This document shows positions 7,182 to 12,725 of a stretch of DNA of 12,725 bases, in pieces. A model generated the notes under the pieces. The model saw only the letters and a program-made list of their open reading frames with translations. It did no database searches and was not told the origin of the DNA. The translations under genes and the position numbers were made by a program. How positions within the stretch are numbered: position 1 is the first letter of the stretch; the number at the start of each line of letters is the position of its first letter. The stretch is taken from positions 58,068-70,792 of the forward strand of contig DGED01000065.1 of assembly GCA_002385755.1 (NCBI GenBank), read 5' to 3'. The DNA is from Caryophanales bacterium UBA3935 (GTDB lineage Bacteria; Bacillota_I; Bacilli_A; ML615J-28; CAG-698).

Positions 7182-9080
7182 TTAATTAGTGTAAAGAATC
7201 ACATAACCGTCCTGAACTATTTTTTCTCCAGGGTCCGGACTTTGGGCGATAATGACATCGCCATCGCCGATGATTTTTATCCGGTAATGAGGATGAAAAC
7301 CGATAGTTTTCGGGTTCCGCCCGATATAATCATCTACCGTATACAAGAATTTATCGACCCACCAGCGCGGATCGCGAGGAATGCCTCCCTCCTGCTTTTC
7401 AACGTCCATAAGCGAAAGCGAATCAAGCAATACTTCCTTAAGCATCGGCGCCACAATCACTCCCCCGTATTGGATTGAAGTTTTCGGTTGGTTTATCGCG
7501 ATATAAGCCGAGACCCGAGGATCGTTCATCGGCGCGATGCCGAGGAAAGATAGGATGTATTTCCCCGGGACATAAACGCCGTCGATGGGGATTTGCGCCG
7601 TTCCGGTCTTACCGCCGACGCGGTAACCTTCGATATACGCGCTTCTCGCGGTTCCCAAGGCAACTACCCTCTCCAGCACGTCGCGCATCACGGCGCTCGT
7701 TTCCTCGCTAATCACCCGGCGAACGAACTTGGTGTCTTGTTGAAAAATGAGGGTATTGGTTCCCGGAATGCCGAATCCTTTTAAGATATAGGGAGTATTC
7801 AGGACGCCGCCGTTAACGGCCGCGTTGGTGGCATTAACGAGCTGCAGCGGCGTTACCGTGTTCCCCTGGCCAAATGCGCTTGTCGCGACCTCGACATTCC
7901 CGATTTTTTCGGGATTAAAGACGATTCCCGTTGATTCGCCCAAAAGGTCGACGCCGGTTTTTTTCCCGAACCCGAAGGCGTCGATATAAGAAAACAACTT
8001 TTCCTTTCCGAGCCGCATGCCGATCGATACAAAACCCGGGTTACATGAATTCTGTATCACTTCTACAAAATTCTGATCGCCGTGCCCACCCGCTTTCCAA
8101 CAACGAATGCGGGCGCCGTCGATTACGGTAAAGCCGGGGTCATAAAACCGCTCGTTTAAGGAAAAAACTTTTTCCTCGAGGCCGGCGGAATATGTAACGA
8201 TTTTGAAAGTCGAGCCAGGTTCGAATGATTTCCATATCGGCAAATTACGATTGAAAAGTTCCTGGTCGTACTTTTGATAATTAATCAAATCGAAATTTGG
8301 CCTGCTCGCCATGGCGAGAATTTCCGACGTTTTCGGGTCCATCACCAAACCAAAAACCTCGACCGGGTCATACAATGCCGCGGCGTTATCCAATACCCGC
8401 TCCAACGTTAATTGCATGTCAATGTCAATCGTTAAATATAAATCAAAACCCGAACCGGGAGGCGTGTAAGTCCCGGTAAGGTCGGGGTATTTGTTTCCGT
8501 GGGCGTCGGTGTAGATATTTTGCGAGCCGGGACGGCCCATCAGAAAATTATCGTAGATATACTCGACGCCGGTTATTCCCTGGTTATCGATGCCGACGAT
8601 ACCCAGAACGTGTGAGAGCGTGTTCCCGTAAGGGTAGTAACGGATAACGTCGCTCGAAATATAAACGCCCTCAAGATCGGCCGCAATAATCCTTTTCGCC
8701 GTTTCCAGATCAATGTTCTTCCCAGCGGGCTTGATAATCTCGACCGAGACGTTCTTCTTGAAATGATGAGCGATATCTTCTTTTTTCACCCCCAATAAAG
8801 AAGCCAACTTCCCGAGGGTATATTCTTTGTCTTTAATTTGCTTGGGTATAATCGATACCGTCGGGGCCAGGGTGTTGCCGACGATTAATTTTCCATTGCG
8901 GTCGAAAATCTTCCCTCTTTGGTTGCTGACCGGTATATTGCGCGTCCATAACCGGAACGCCCTTTCAATGTAAATCTCTCCCTTCACCACCTGAACATAG
9001 CCGACGCGCAAAGCGACGATCAAAAACATTATAAAAAAAACATATAACAATATGAAAATCCGGTTTCTGACAATCTTCAT
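7182..9080 (-). CDS. spoVD: SpoVD/PBP2B-like peptidoglycan transpeptidase with one PASTA domain
   Basis: Class B high-molecular-weight penicillin-binding protein that cross-links peptidoglycan outside the membrane. Numbering from the ATG at 9083 (633 aa): membrane anchor about 6-27, dimerisation/pedestal domain about 50-200, transpeptidase domain about 210-560, then one PASTA domain about 573-633. Catalytic motifs: SxxK at 291-294 (PGSTFK), SxN at 346-348 (NSCN) and KTG at 492-494. Cys328 and Cys347 are 19 residues apart around the active site, matching the redox-controlled cysteine pair of B. subtilis SpoVD. I prefer the second ATG (9080) because GAGGTG is too close to the first. It has its own promoter and terminator, and no ftsL precedes it. 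It could serve division (FtsI/PBP2B) rather than spores if it is the only class B PBP of this type in the genome. Confidence 0.93.
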   Translation of the reverse strand: MKIVRNRIFILLYVFFIMFLIVALRVGYVQVVKGEIYIERAFRLWTRNIPVSNQRGKIFDRNGKLIVGNTLAPTVSIIPKQIKDKEYTLGKLASLLGVKKEDIAHHFKKNVSVEIIKPAGKNIDLETAKRIIAADLEGVYISSDVIRYYPYGNTLSHVLGIVGIDNQGITGVEYIYDNFLMGRPGSQNIYTDAHGNKYPDLTGTYTPPGSGFDLYLTIDIDMQLTLERVLDNAAALYDPVEVFGLVMDPKTSEILAMASRPNFDLINYQKYDQELFNRNLPIWKSFEPGSTFKIVTYSAGLEEKVFSLNERFYDPGFTVIDGARIRCWKAGGHGDQNFVEVIQNSCNPGFVSIGMRLGKEKLFSYIDAFGFGKKTGVDLLGESTGIVFNPEKIGNVEVATSAFGQGNTVTPLQLVNATNAAVNGGVLNTPYILKGFGIPGTNTLIFQQDTKFVRRVISEETSAVMRDVLERVVALGTARSAYIEGYRVGGKTGTAQIPIDGVYVPGKYILSFLGIAPMNDPRVSAYIAINQPKTSIQYGGVIVAPMLKEVLLDSLSLMDVEKQEGGIPRDPRWWVDKFLYTVDDYIGRNPKTIGFHPHYRIKIIGDGDVIIAQSPDPGEKIVQDGYVILYTN

Positions 9081-9101
9081 CATTCACCTCGTTCCGGTAT
9101 C

Positions 9102-9129
9102 ATTATATGTTTTTTTCCGCAACTCATAA
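9102..9129 (-). promoter_or_regulatory. Promoter of the pbp gene
   Basis: A perfect TATAAT (9102-9107, minus strand) has a weak -35, TTATGA (9124-9129), 16 nt upstream. It lies about 20 nt before the start codons and fits pbp being cut off from the mraZ promoter by the antisense gene. Confidence 0.5.
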
Positions 9130-9248
9130 CCGTTAAGATATTTGCACAAATCACGCAAATTTTTCAACATTTATGAATATGGTCATAATATCTTTCTTTA
9201 GTCAAAATAATTTATCATTTTAATTTTCTTCCATTTATTAGCATAATG

Positions 9249-9257
9249 TGCTATCAT
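9249..9257 (+). promoter_or_regulatory. Possible extended -10 promoter of the DUF3825-like gene
   Basis: TG-C-TATCAT on the plus strand resembles an extended -10 element; no clear -35 box is seen. It is divergent from the pbp promoter and would leave a leader of about 75-80 nt. Tentative. Confidence 0.3.
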
Positions 9258-9341
9258 TAAAGAAAAACACCATATTAACTAAAAAAAATTATTATCATTC
9301 TAAATCCGAATAAAATGGAGGCGAAAGGTAGGGAGTAGTCC

Positions 9342-10160
9342 ATGGTTACGGAAACTCAAATAAAAACATGTCAAAACGATACCGAAGTCAACGAACATAA
9401 AATTCAATCAATATATGATTTTGCTTTAGTGGGAAAAACAGAAAGACTCAACAAATTAATCGAAAAACTTAAAAACATGGCCGAGGAAGAAACTTGGAAT
9501 CTTGAAAACGAGAATATCCCGAATAAAATATTGCATCATTATTTTATGGGAACTTTTCTTAAATGTCACAGAGAGAATAAAATTATCTATTCCGAGAATA
9601 ACAAATACTGCTGTTTCAACACGGGATTATTAACAAATCACGGCGAAGACATACTATGTCTATTTGAACCTTCAAAAACAAAAGGAATATTAAAATGGTA
9701 TTTGGAGGGCTTTCACATCAATTCGGAACGGATAATATTGAAAAATTTCAAACAAATCCCGGAAGTGTGTTGTTATTTTAACGATCCCGCCGACTTATTG
9801 TTCAATGTCAAGGCAGACATATGGGTAAATTATCAACATATTCTTGATGACAATTGGGAAGAAAGATTCCCTGACGAACTGCGAAACCTTGGAAAAGACA
9901 CAATAATATCAATGATGAAAGGCGCGATAGATATAACCAAAAAACGTATTCAAAGAAATCATCGTTTGGTGATTCCGTTGTATTATAAAAATAAAATTAC
10001 ATACCTTTTACCCTTAAAACTAAGAGATTATTACCTTGCTCTCGTTACGGAAAAATTTGATGATGATAAATATCGAGCAAATACAATTTTCACTCCGGAA
10101 ATGGCTTATATGGAAGCAAGATTGTTAATGAAACCAGAAACAAACTGGTTAACGATATAA
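9342..10160 (+). CDS. DUF3825-like protein, function unknown, antisense within the dcw cluster
   Basis: From memory of conserved patterns, this 272-residue protein matches the DUF3825 family. The patterns are FNTGLLT (92-98), YFNDPADLLF (145-154), HILDDNWEERFP (166-177), GAIDITKKRIQRN (194-206), IPLYY (211-215), YLLPL (221-225) and YRANTIFTPEMAYMEARLL (244-262). About the first 60 residues, polar and possibly helical, precede the domain. There is no signal peptide, membrane span or obvious nuclease motif, so it is probably cytoplasmic. No molecular activity can be given. The ATG at 9342 has GGGAG about 6 nt upstream. It is the only plus-strand gene, it is far more AT-rich than its neighbours, it is divergent from pbp and convergent with rsmH, and it occupies the place of ftsL. 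These signs suggest horizontal acquisition. The ORF is sound; the family call is from recall and not searched. Confidence 0.8.
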   Translation: MVTETQIKTCQNDTEVNEHKIQSIYDFALVGKTERLNKLIEKLKNMAEEETWNLENENIPNKILHHYFMGTFLKCHRENKIIYSENNKYCCFNTGLLTNHGEDILCLFEPSKTKGILKWYLEGFHINSERIILKNFKQIPEVCCYFNDPADLLFNVKADIWVNYQHILDDNWEERFPDELRNLGKDTIISMMKGAIDITKKRIQRNHRLVIPLYYKNKITYLLPLKLRDYYLALVTEKFDDDKYRANTIFTPEMAYMEARLLMKPETNWLTI

Positions 10161-10164
10161 ACTA

Positions 10165-10203
10165 AAGAATGCGCTTAAGCATAGTATGCCTAAGCGCATT
10201 CTT
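10165..10203 (+). terminator. Strong hairpin ending the DUF3825-like gene
   Basis: The arms 10165-10181 and 10187-10203 form a 17-position stem with one mismatch and a 5-nt loop. It starts 4 nt after the stop codon and is followed by TTAATTTTG on the plus strand. The near-perfect symmetry lets it act in both directions, so it can also stop transcripts arriving from mraZ-rsmH. Confidence 0.75.
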
Positions 10204-10270
10204 AATTTTGTTGGTGCACATTTTTGTTAGCGAGCAAGTGTGGACTGGTATCCAAATATGCTTATGTGAT

Positions 10271-10423
10271 TTACATAAAAAAAACATAAGACAGAACAAA
10301 AATTGAAATCCGTTCATACTTTTTTGTTTCCGTCATATGTTCTTTCCATAACTAATAGCGATAGGGCGATTACTTTTTCGGACGCGGGGCAATGGGTTTT
10401 GGTAATGGTCTAAAGTTACTCAT
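10271..10423 (-). pseudogene. Degraded ORF in the ftsL position
   Basis: After rsmH, a strong AGGAGGT precedes an ATG (10423) that opens a 17-codon ORF, MSNFRPLPKPIAPRPKK, ended by TAA (10370-10372). In the same frame follow five codons, a TAG (10352-10354), then an ATG (10336) opening MTETKKYER plus the hydrophobic run ISIFVLSYVFF, ended by TAA at 10271. A basic, Pro-rich tail, then a charged stretch, then the start of a membrane segment, placed between rsmH and the pbp gene, is how an FtsL (septal-ring bitopic protein, about 100-120 aa) would begin. The rest of the membrane span and the coiled coil are absent, and the DUF3825 islet follows. The stops and frames are seen; the ftsL origin is inferred from position and shape. 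It could instead be two unrelated small peptides. Confidence 0.4.
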
Positions 10424-10427
10424 AACT

Positions 10428-10434
10428 ACCTCCT
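10428..10434 (-). promoter_or_regulatory. Strong ribosome binding site after rsmH
   Basis: AGGAGGT overlaps the rsmH stop codon and lies 4 nt before the ATG at 10423. A site this good indicates that a gene is, or recently was, translated here in the mraZ-rsmH operon. Confidence 0.6.
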
Positions 10435-11368
10435 ATAGTTTCTCTAAAATTCGCATTTTGGCGCTGCGGGCGCGACGGTTAACAGAAATCTCCATTTCGG
10501 TTGGTACAATAACGCGTCTATTTACCAAACGGTATTTACGAATAATGTCTTTTTCTCTTACTGGCAAATCCTTTGGGATCGCCGGTTCCGTGTAATTGCG
10601 ATAGATTTGTTTTACGATTCTGTCTTCCAGGGAATGAAAACTAATGACTACTGTTCTTCCGCCCTTTCCCAACAGCGTGATGGAATCATTAAGACTAACC
10701 TCGAGATTCTCAAGTTCGTTGTTAACGGCTATTCTTAATGCCTGAAATACTTTTTTAGCCGGATGCGAATCCCGGCGCCTCACGTACGAGGGAACTGATT
10801 TCAAGACAATGTCAGCAAGTTCCGCCGTCGTCGCGATTGGCTCTTTTTCCCGCGTCGAGATGATTCTCCGGGCGATTTGCGCGGAGAATCTTTCCTCGCC
10901 GTAACGGAAAAATATATCCTTTAACTGGTCGTAAGTATAATTATTGACAATATCATAAGCGGATACTTTTTGCCGACGGTCCATCCGCATGTCAAGCGAC
11001 GAATCCGCGTGATAGCTGAATCCCCGCTCCGCCGTATCGAAATGAAATGAAGAGACGCCCAAATCATATAAGACGCCGTCCACCTGCCCGACGCCGAGCT
11101 CTTTCATCTTCGTTCTCAAGTTAACAAAATTTTCGGGAATAATCGTGAAATTGGCGCCGATTTTGGTCAGGCGATCGCGACCGAGCGGGATAACGTCAAG
11201 ATCTTGCTCGAAGCAATAGAGATGTCCGCCGGCGGTAAGCCGTTTCAAGATTTCCGAGGCATGACCGGCCTCGCCCATCGTACAGTCTATATATATGCCG
11301 CTAGGCTTGATATTTAGACCGGTTATCGCTTCTTTCAGTAAAACCGGAATGTGTTGCGCGTCTCTCAT
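10433..11368 (-). CDS. rsmH: 16S rRNA (cytosine-1402-N4)-methyltransferase
   Basis: S-adenosylmethionine-dependent methylation of C1402 in the decoding centre of 16S rRNA (formerly MraW). At 311 residues it has the family length. Motifs: HIPVLLKEA (6-14), the SAM-binding DCTMGEAGH (28-36), YDLGVSSFHFD (101-111), GFSYHADSSLDMRMD (116-130), the FQALRIAVNNELE stretch and ISFHSLEDRIVK near the C-terminus. The ATG overlaps the mraZ stop as ATGA (11365-11368), so the two are translationally coupled and share the mraZ promoter. Downstream, the operon runs into the ftsL-like stub and the hairpin at 10165-10203. Confidence 0.97.
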   Translation of the reverse strand: MRDAQHIPVLLKEAITGLNIKPSGIYIDCTMGEAGHASEILKRLTAGGHLYCFEQDLDVIPLGRDRLTKIGANFTIIPENFVNLRTKMKELGVGQVDGVLYDLGVSSFHFDTAERGFSYHADSSLDMRMDRRQKVSAYDIVNNYTYDQLKDIFFRYGEERFSAQIARRIISTREKEPIATTAELADIVLKSVPSYVRRRDSHPAKKVFQALRIAVNNELENLEVSLNDSITLLGKGGRTVVISFHSLEDRIVKQIYRNYTEPAIPKDLPVREKDIIRKYRLVNRRVIVPTEMEISVNRRARSAKMRILEKL

Positions 11369-11793
11369 AGGTCAAAATCAATTTCCTCGCTAATGTCTTC
11401 GAGCAATTCACGGCGCTCGGCGTAATAACGCTCCCATTCGGCTTTATCCCAAATCTCGATCCTTTCGCCGACGCCAAGAATCACGCATTCCTTCGTCAAA
11501 CCCGAGTAATCAAGCAACAGGGATTCGATATTAATCCGGCCTTTGGCGTCGATTTCCCGTCGGTATGCCCCGGATAGAAAGAGACGGTTAAACTCGCGAT
11601 TCGTTTTTTTGGTAAAGGAGAGTGAGGCGAGTTTCTCCGTTATGCCGTTCCACGCCGCTTCAGGATATAAATATAAGCACTTTTCAATGCCGCGGGTGAC
11701 GATTACCGTCATCCCCAGATCCCGACGCATCTCGCTCGGGATAAACAGCCGGCCTTTTTCGTCGATTGTGTAGTGATATTCGCCGATAAACAT
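11365..11793 (-). CDS. mraZ: Transcriptional regulator and dcw cluster protein MraZ
   Basis: First gene of the dcw cluster; a ring-forming DNA-binding protein with two SpoVT/AbrB-type swapped-hairpin domains. The two halves carry the matching motifs DEKGRLFIPS (11-20) and DAKGRINIES (82-91). The start is the ATG at 11793 (MFIGEYHYTIDEKGR, 142 aa), preceded by GGAGAG. An in-frame ATG at 11817 would add 8 residues that belong to the operator/leader. In E. coli and Mollicutes MraZ binds direct repeats in its own promoter region. Three such repeats lie at 11801-11826, so autoregulation of mraZ-rsmH is likely. The C-terminus is acidic (EDISEEIDFDL). Confidence 0.97.
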   Translation of the reverse strand: MFIGEYHYTIDEKGRLFIPSEMRRDLGMTVIVTRGIEKCLYLYPEAAWNGITEKLASLSFTKKTNREFNRLFLSGAYRREIDAKGRINIESLLLDYSGLTKECVILGVGERIEIWDKAEWERYYAERRELLEDISEEIDFDL

Positions 11794-11800
11794 AATGCTC

Positions 11801-11826
11801 TCCACTTCTCCCCACATTAACCCACT
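11801..11826 (-). promoter_or_regulatory. Probable MraZ operator: three boxes at 10-nt spacing
   Basis: Reading the minus strand: AGTGGG (11821-11826), TGTGGG (11811-11816) and AGTGGA (11801-11806), each exactly 10 nt from the next. They lie between the -10 box and the mraZ ribosome binding site. E. coli MraZ recognises TGGGN repeats with 5-nt spacers, the same period; the Mollicute sites are AAAGTG-type. The position favours repression. Confidence 0.7.
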
Positions 11827-11829
11827 TAT

Positions 11830-11858
11830 AGTTTATCATAATCAATTTTTAAATGCAA
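11830..11858 (-). promoter_or_regulatory. Promoter of mraZ-rsmH
   Basis: Minus strand: TTGCAT (11853-11858), 17 nt, TAAACT (11830-11835), with TG at the extended -10 position (TGATAAACT). The MraZ boxes start 3 nt downstream of the -10. Confidence 0.5.
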
Positions 11859-11868
11859 GCATAAAAAT

Positions 11869-11890
11869 AAAAAAAACGGCCGATGGCCGT
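11869..11890 (-). terminator. Second terminator of yceD-rpmF
   Basis: ACGGCC-ATC-GGCCGT on the minus strand (11876-11890), a 6-bp GC-rich stem with a 3-nt loop, is followed by at least seven Ts (11869-11875). It lies just upstream of the mraZ promoter and insulates it. Confidence 0.8.
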
Positions 11891-11924
11891 AAAAATAAAA
11901 AGCACTCATCAAAGAGTACTTTTT
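11891..11924 (-). terminator. First terminator of yceD-rpmF
   Basis: AAAAAGCACTC (11897-11907) pairs with GAGTACTTTTT (11914-11924) with one mismatch, and the minus-strand 3' side continues TTTTTATTTTT. It starts about 16 nt after the rpmF stop. Confidence 0.7.
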
Positions 11925-11939
11925 ATTCAGATAAAGAAA

Positions 11940-12233
11940 TTACTTTTCCGTTTCTTTTTTTGCGGATTTGGTTTTTTTTGTTTCCTTCTTGGTTTCTTTT
12001 TTGGATTTCTTTTCGGTTTTGGTTTCAGCTTCCTTTGGTTCCTGGCCTTCTTTTACTTTTATTTCTTTTACCTGTTTGCCGTCGTAGTGACCGCAAAATT
12101 TACAAACAACATGAGCCAATTTCATTTCTCCGCAATTCGGGCAAACCATCATTCCCGCCAAGTCGAGCTTATAATGGGTTCGTCGCAGACGTTTTCTCGT
12201 TTTCGAGGCACGTCTTTGTGGTACTATTGCCAT
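11940..12233 (-). CDS. rpmF: Large-subunit ribosomal protein bL32 with a long Lys/Glu-rich tail
   Basis: Structural protein of the 50S subunit. The core is classical: [20 protein letters not shown] (1-20) and a zinc ribbon CPNC/CKFC with Cys31, Cys34, Cys44 and Cys47. L32 normally ends near residue 57-60. Here about 40 more residues follow, almost all Lys, Glu and Thr ([12 protein letters not shown] near 77-88), to give 97 aa. The start at 12233 is the ATG with AGAGGTG 7 nt upstream; an in-frame TTG at 12239 is too close to that site. It lies 25 nt after yceD, a common pairing. The four-Cys form is the zinc-binding version; many Bacillales also carry a zinc-free paralogue, which cannot be checked here. 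Confidence 0.96.
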   Translation of the reverse strand: MAIVPQRRASKTRKRLRRTHYKLDLAGMMVCPNCGEMKLAHVVCKFCGHYDGKQVKEIKVKEGQEPKEAETKTEKKSKKETKKETKKTKSAKKETEK

Positions 12234-12258
12234 AATCAATCACCTCTTCTTTTCTAGT

Positions 12259-12645
12259 TTATTGGGTTTCCCCTTTCACTACCCGTATCGGTTTTTCCAA
12301 CAGGATTCTTTCCCAGACAACGCCGCGCAAATCGATCGTGTTCCTCTCGATCAGCCGAGTTTCGTCATCCTCATTCTCCTTGTCGAAAATCTCAACAACA
12401 TCCAATTCCAACGGGAATTCGACGGAGTCAAGCGTCACCGCATCCTGCAAATACATCATGACGGATATATGAAAATCAAATTTAAAACGGTCTTCGCCAA
12501 TCTGGATACCACTGCCGACCACGACGGCGGGCGAGATATTGTGAATGTCGTCAAACCTTTTTATTTCTTCCGAAAAATCATAAACCGCCTCAAAAGGAAA
12601 AGTTTCTTTACCATATTTATAAAGTTGATGTAAAGACCATTTCAT
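12259..12645 (-). CDS. yceD: YceD/DUF177 family protein
   Basis: A 128-residue acidic protein of the DUF177 (YceD) family, typically encoded directly before rpmF and reported to be linked to 23S rRNA and ribosome biogenesis. Recognition rests on the N-terminal MKWSLHQL, the mid-region FDFHISVMMYLQDAVTLDSV (usually a C-rC-L-dPv-type pattern; the cysteines are missing here), the acidic EDDETRLIERNTIDL near 95-110 and the rpmF neighbour. I chose the ATG at 12645 because AGGTGG lies 5 nt upstream; an in-frame GTG at 12654 falls inside that site. It is driven by the promoter at 12670-12698 and sits 25 nt before rpmF. Confidence 0.85.
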   Translation of the reverse strand: MKWSLHQLYKYGKETFPFEAVYDFSEEIKRFDDIHNISPAVVVGSGIQIGEDRFKFDFHISVMMYLQDAVTLDSVEFPLELDVVEIFDKENEDDETRLIERNTIDLRGVVWERILLEKPIRVVKGETQ

Positions 12646-12669
12646 AGCGTCCACCTAATAACCTTACTT

Positions 12670-12698
12670 ATTATACTCCTTTTTGCCTTTGAAGTCAA
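12670..12698 (-). promoter_or_regulatory. Sigma-A-type promoter of yceD-rpmF
   Basis: Minus strand: TTGACT (12693-12698), exactly 17 nt, TATAAT (12670-12675), about 25 nt before the yceD ATG. A one-base departure from consensus suggests strong constitutive expression, as expected for a ribosomal protein gene. Confidence 0.85.
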
Positions 12699-12725
12699 TC
12701 ATTTTTCACTACCTTTTACTATTGT

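Noticed and set aside
9084..9341. Search for an FtsL C-terminus just before pbp
   Set aside because: No frame gives a coiled-coil or FtsL-like end; only short AT-rich frames broken by stops are seen.
10352..10372. Reassigned stop codons explaining the in-frame TAA and TAG of the ftsL-like stub
   Set aside because: All other genes end in TAA, TAG or TGA and use the standard code; UGA rather than UAA/UAG is the codon reassigned in Mollicutes.
11795..12257. Two hydrophobic plus-strand ORFs (146 and 124 aa) opposite rpmF
   Set aside because: The Phe/Leu runs are the complement of the Lys/Glu-rich rpmF tail; no ribosome binding site or promoter.
1..12725. tRNA, rRNA, CRISPR, insertion sequence or phage attachment site
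   Set aside because: No cloverleaf, regular spaced repeat array, transposase frame or terminal inverted repeat pair was recognised by eye.

Overview
The window reads as chromosomal DNA of a low-to-moderate GC Gram-positive bacterium (Firmicutes/Bacilli, Clostridia or a walled relative of the Mollicutes). The reasons are strong AGGAGG-type ribosome binding sites, sigma-A-type promoters (two copies of TTGACT-N17-TATAAT), UGA used as a stop codon and UGG as Trp (standard bacterial code), a MurE with the DNPR motif of meso-diaminopimelate walls, and a SpoVD-type penicillin-binding protein. I cannot name the genus. Every conserved gene lies on the minus strand, so the biological reading order runs from high to low coordinates. 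Only one gene, at 9342-10160, points the other way.

In reading order: (1) yceD (DUF177)-rpmF (ribosomal protein L32 with an unusual Lys/Glu-rich tail), with a near-consensus promoter at 12670-12698 and two tandem terminators at 11869-11924. (2) The start of the dcw (division and cell wall) cluster: mraZ-rsmH behind a promoter at 11830-11858. Three GTGG-type boxes spaced exactly 10 nt apart (11801-11826) look like an MraZ operator. Directly after rsmH, where ftsL normally sits, there is only a well-primed 17-residue ORF followed in the same frame by two stops and a short membrane-like stub (10271-10423), probably a broken ftsL. (3) An AT-rich islet carrying an antisense gene for a 272-residue DUF3825-like protein of unknown function, closed by a strong hairpin at 10165-10203. 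(4) A SpoVD/PBP2B-like transpeptidase with one PASTA domain, with its own promoter and terminator. (5) A roughly 900-nt, AT-rich, mostly non-coding stretch (6269-7181) holding a 55-codon orphan ORF with a strong ribosome binding site, a terminator, an 8-bp direct repeat and the murE promoter. (6) A tight operon murE-mraY-murD-nadD-nadE. A promoter at 26-54 serves a gene beyond the left edge.

Functionally, RsmH methylates 16S rRNA and MraZ controls the cluster. MurE and MurD add meso-DAP (inferred) and D-Glu to the UDP-MurNAc peptide, MraY moves the product onto the lipid carrier as lipid I, and the PBP cross-links the finished wall. NadD and NadE carry out the last two steps of NAD synthesis and are co-transcribed with the Mur enzymes. 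The dcw cluster is therefore interrupted twice, around the pbp gene, and the usual genes after murD (ftsW, murG, ftsQ, ftsA, ftsZ) are replaced here by nadD-nadE. The points most worth a second look are the apparent ATT start codon of murD, the MraZ operator, the ftsL-like stub beside the DUF3825 islet, the SpoVD-type redox cysteine pair and the orphan 55-residue protein.
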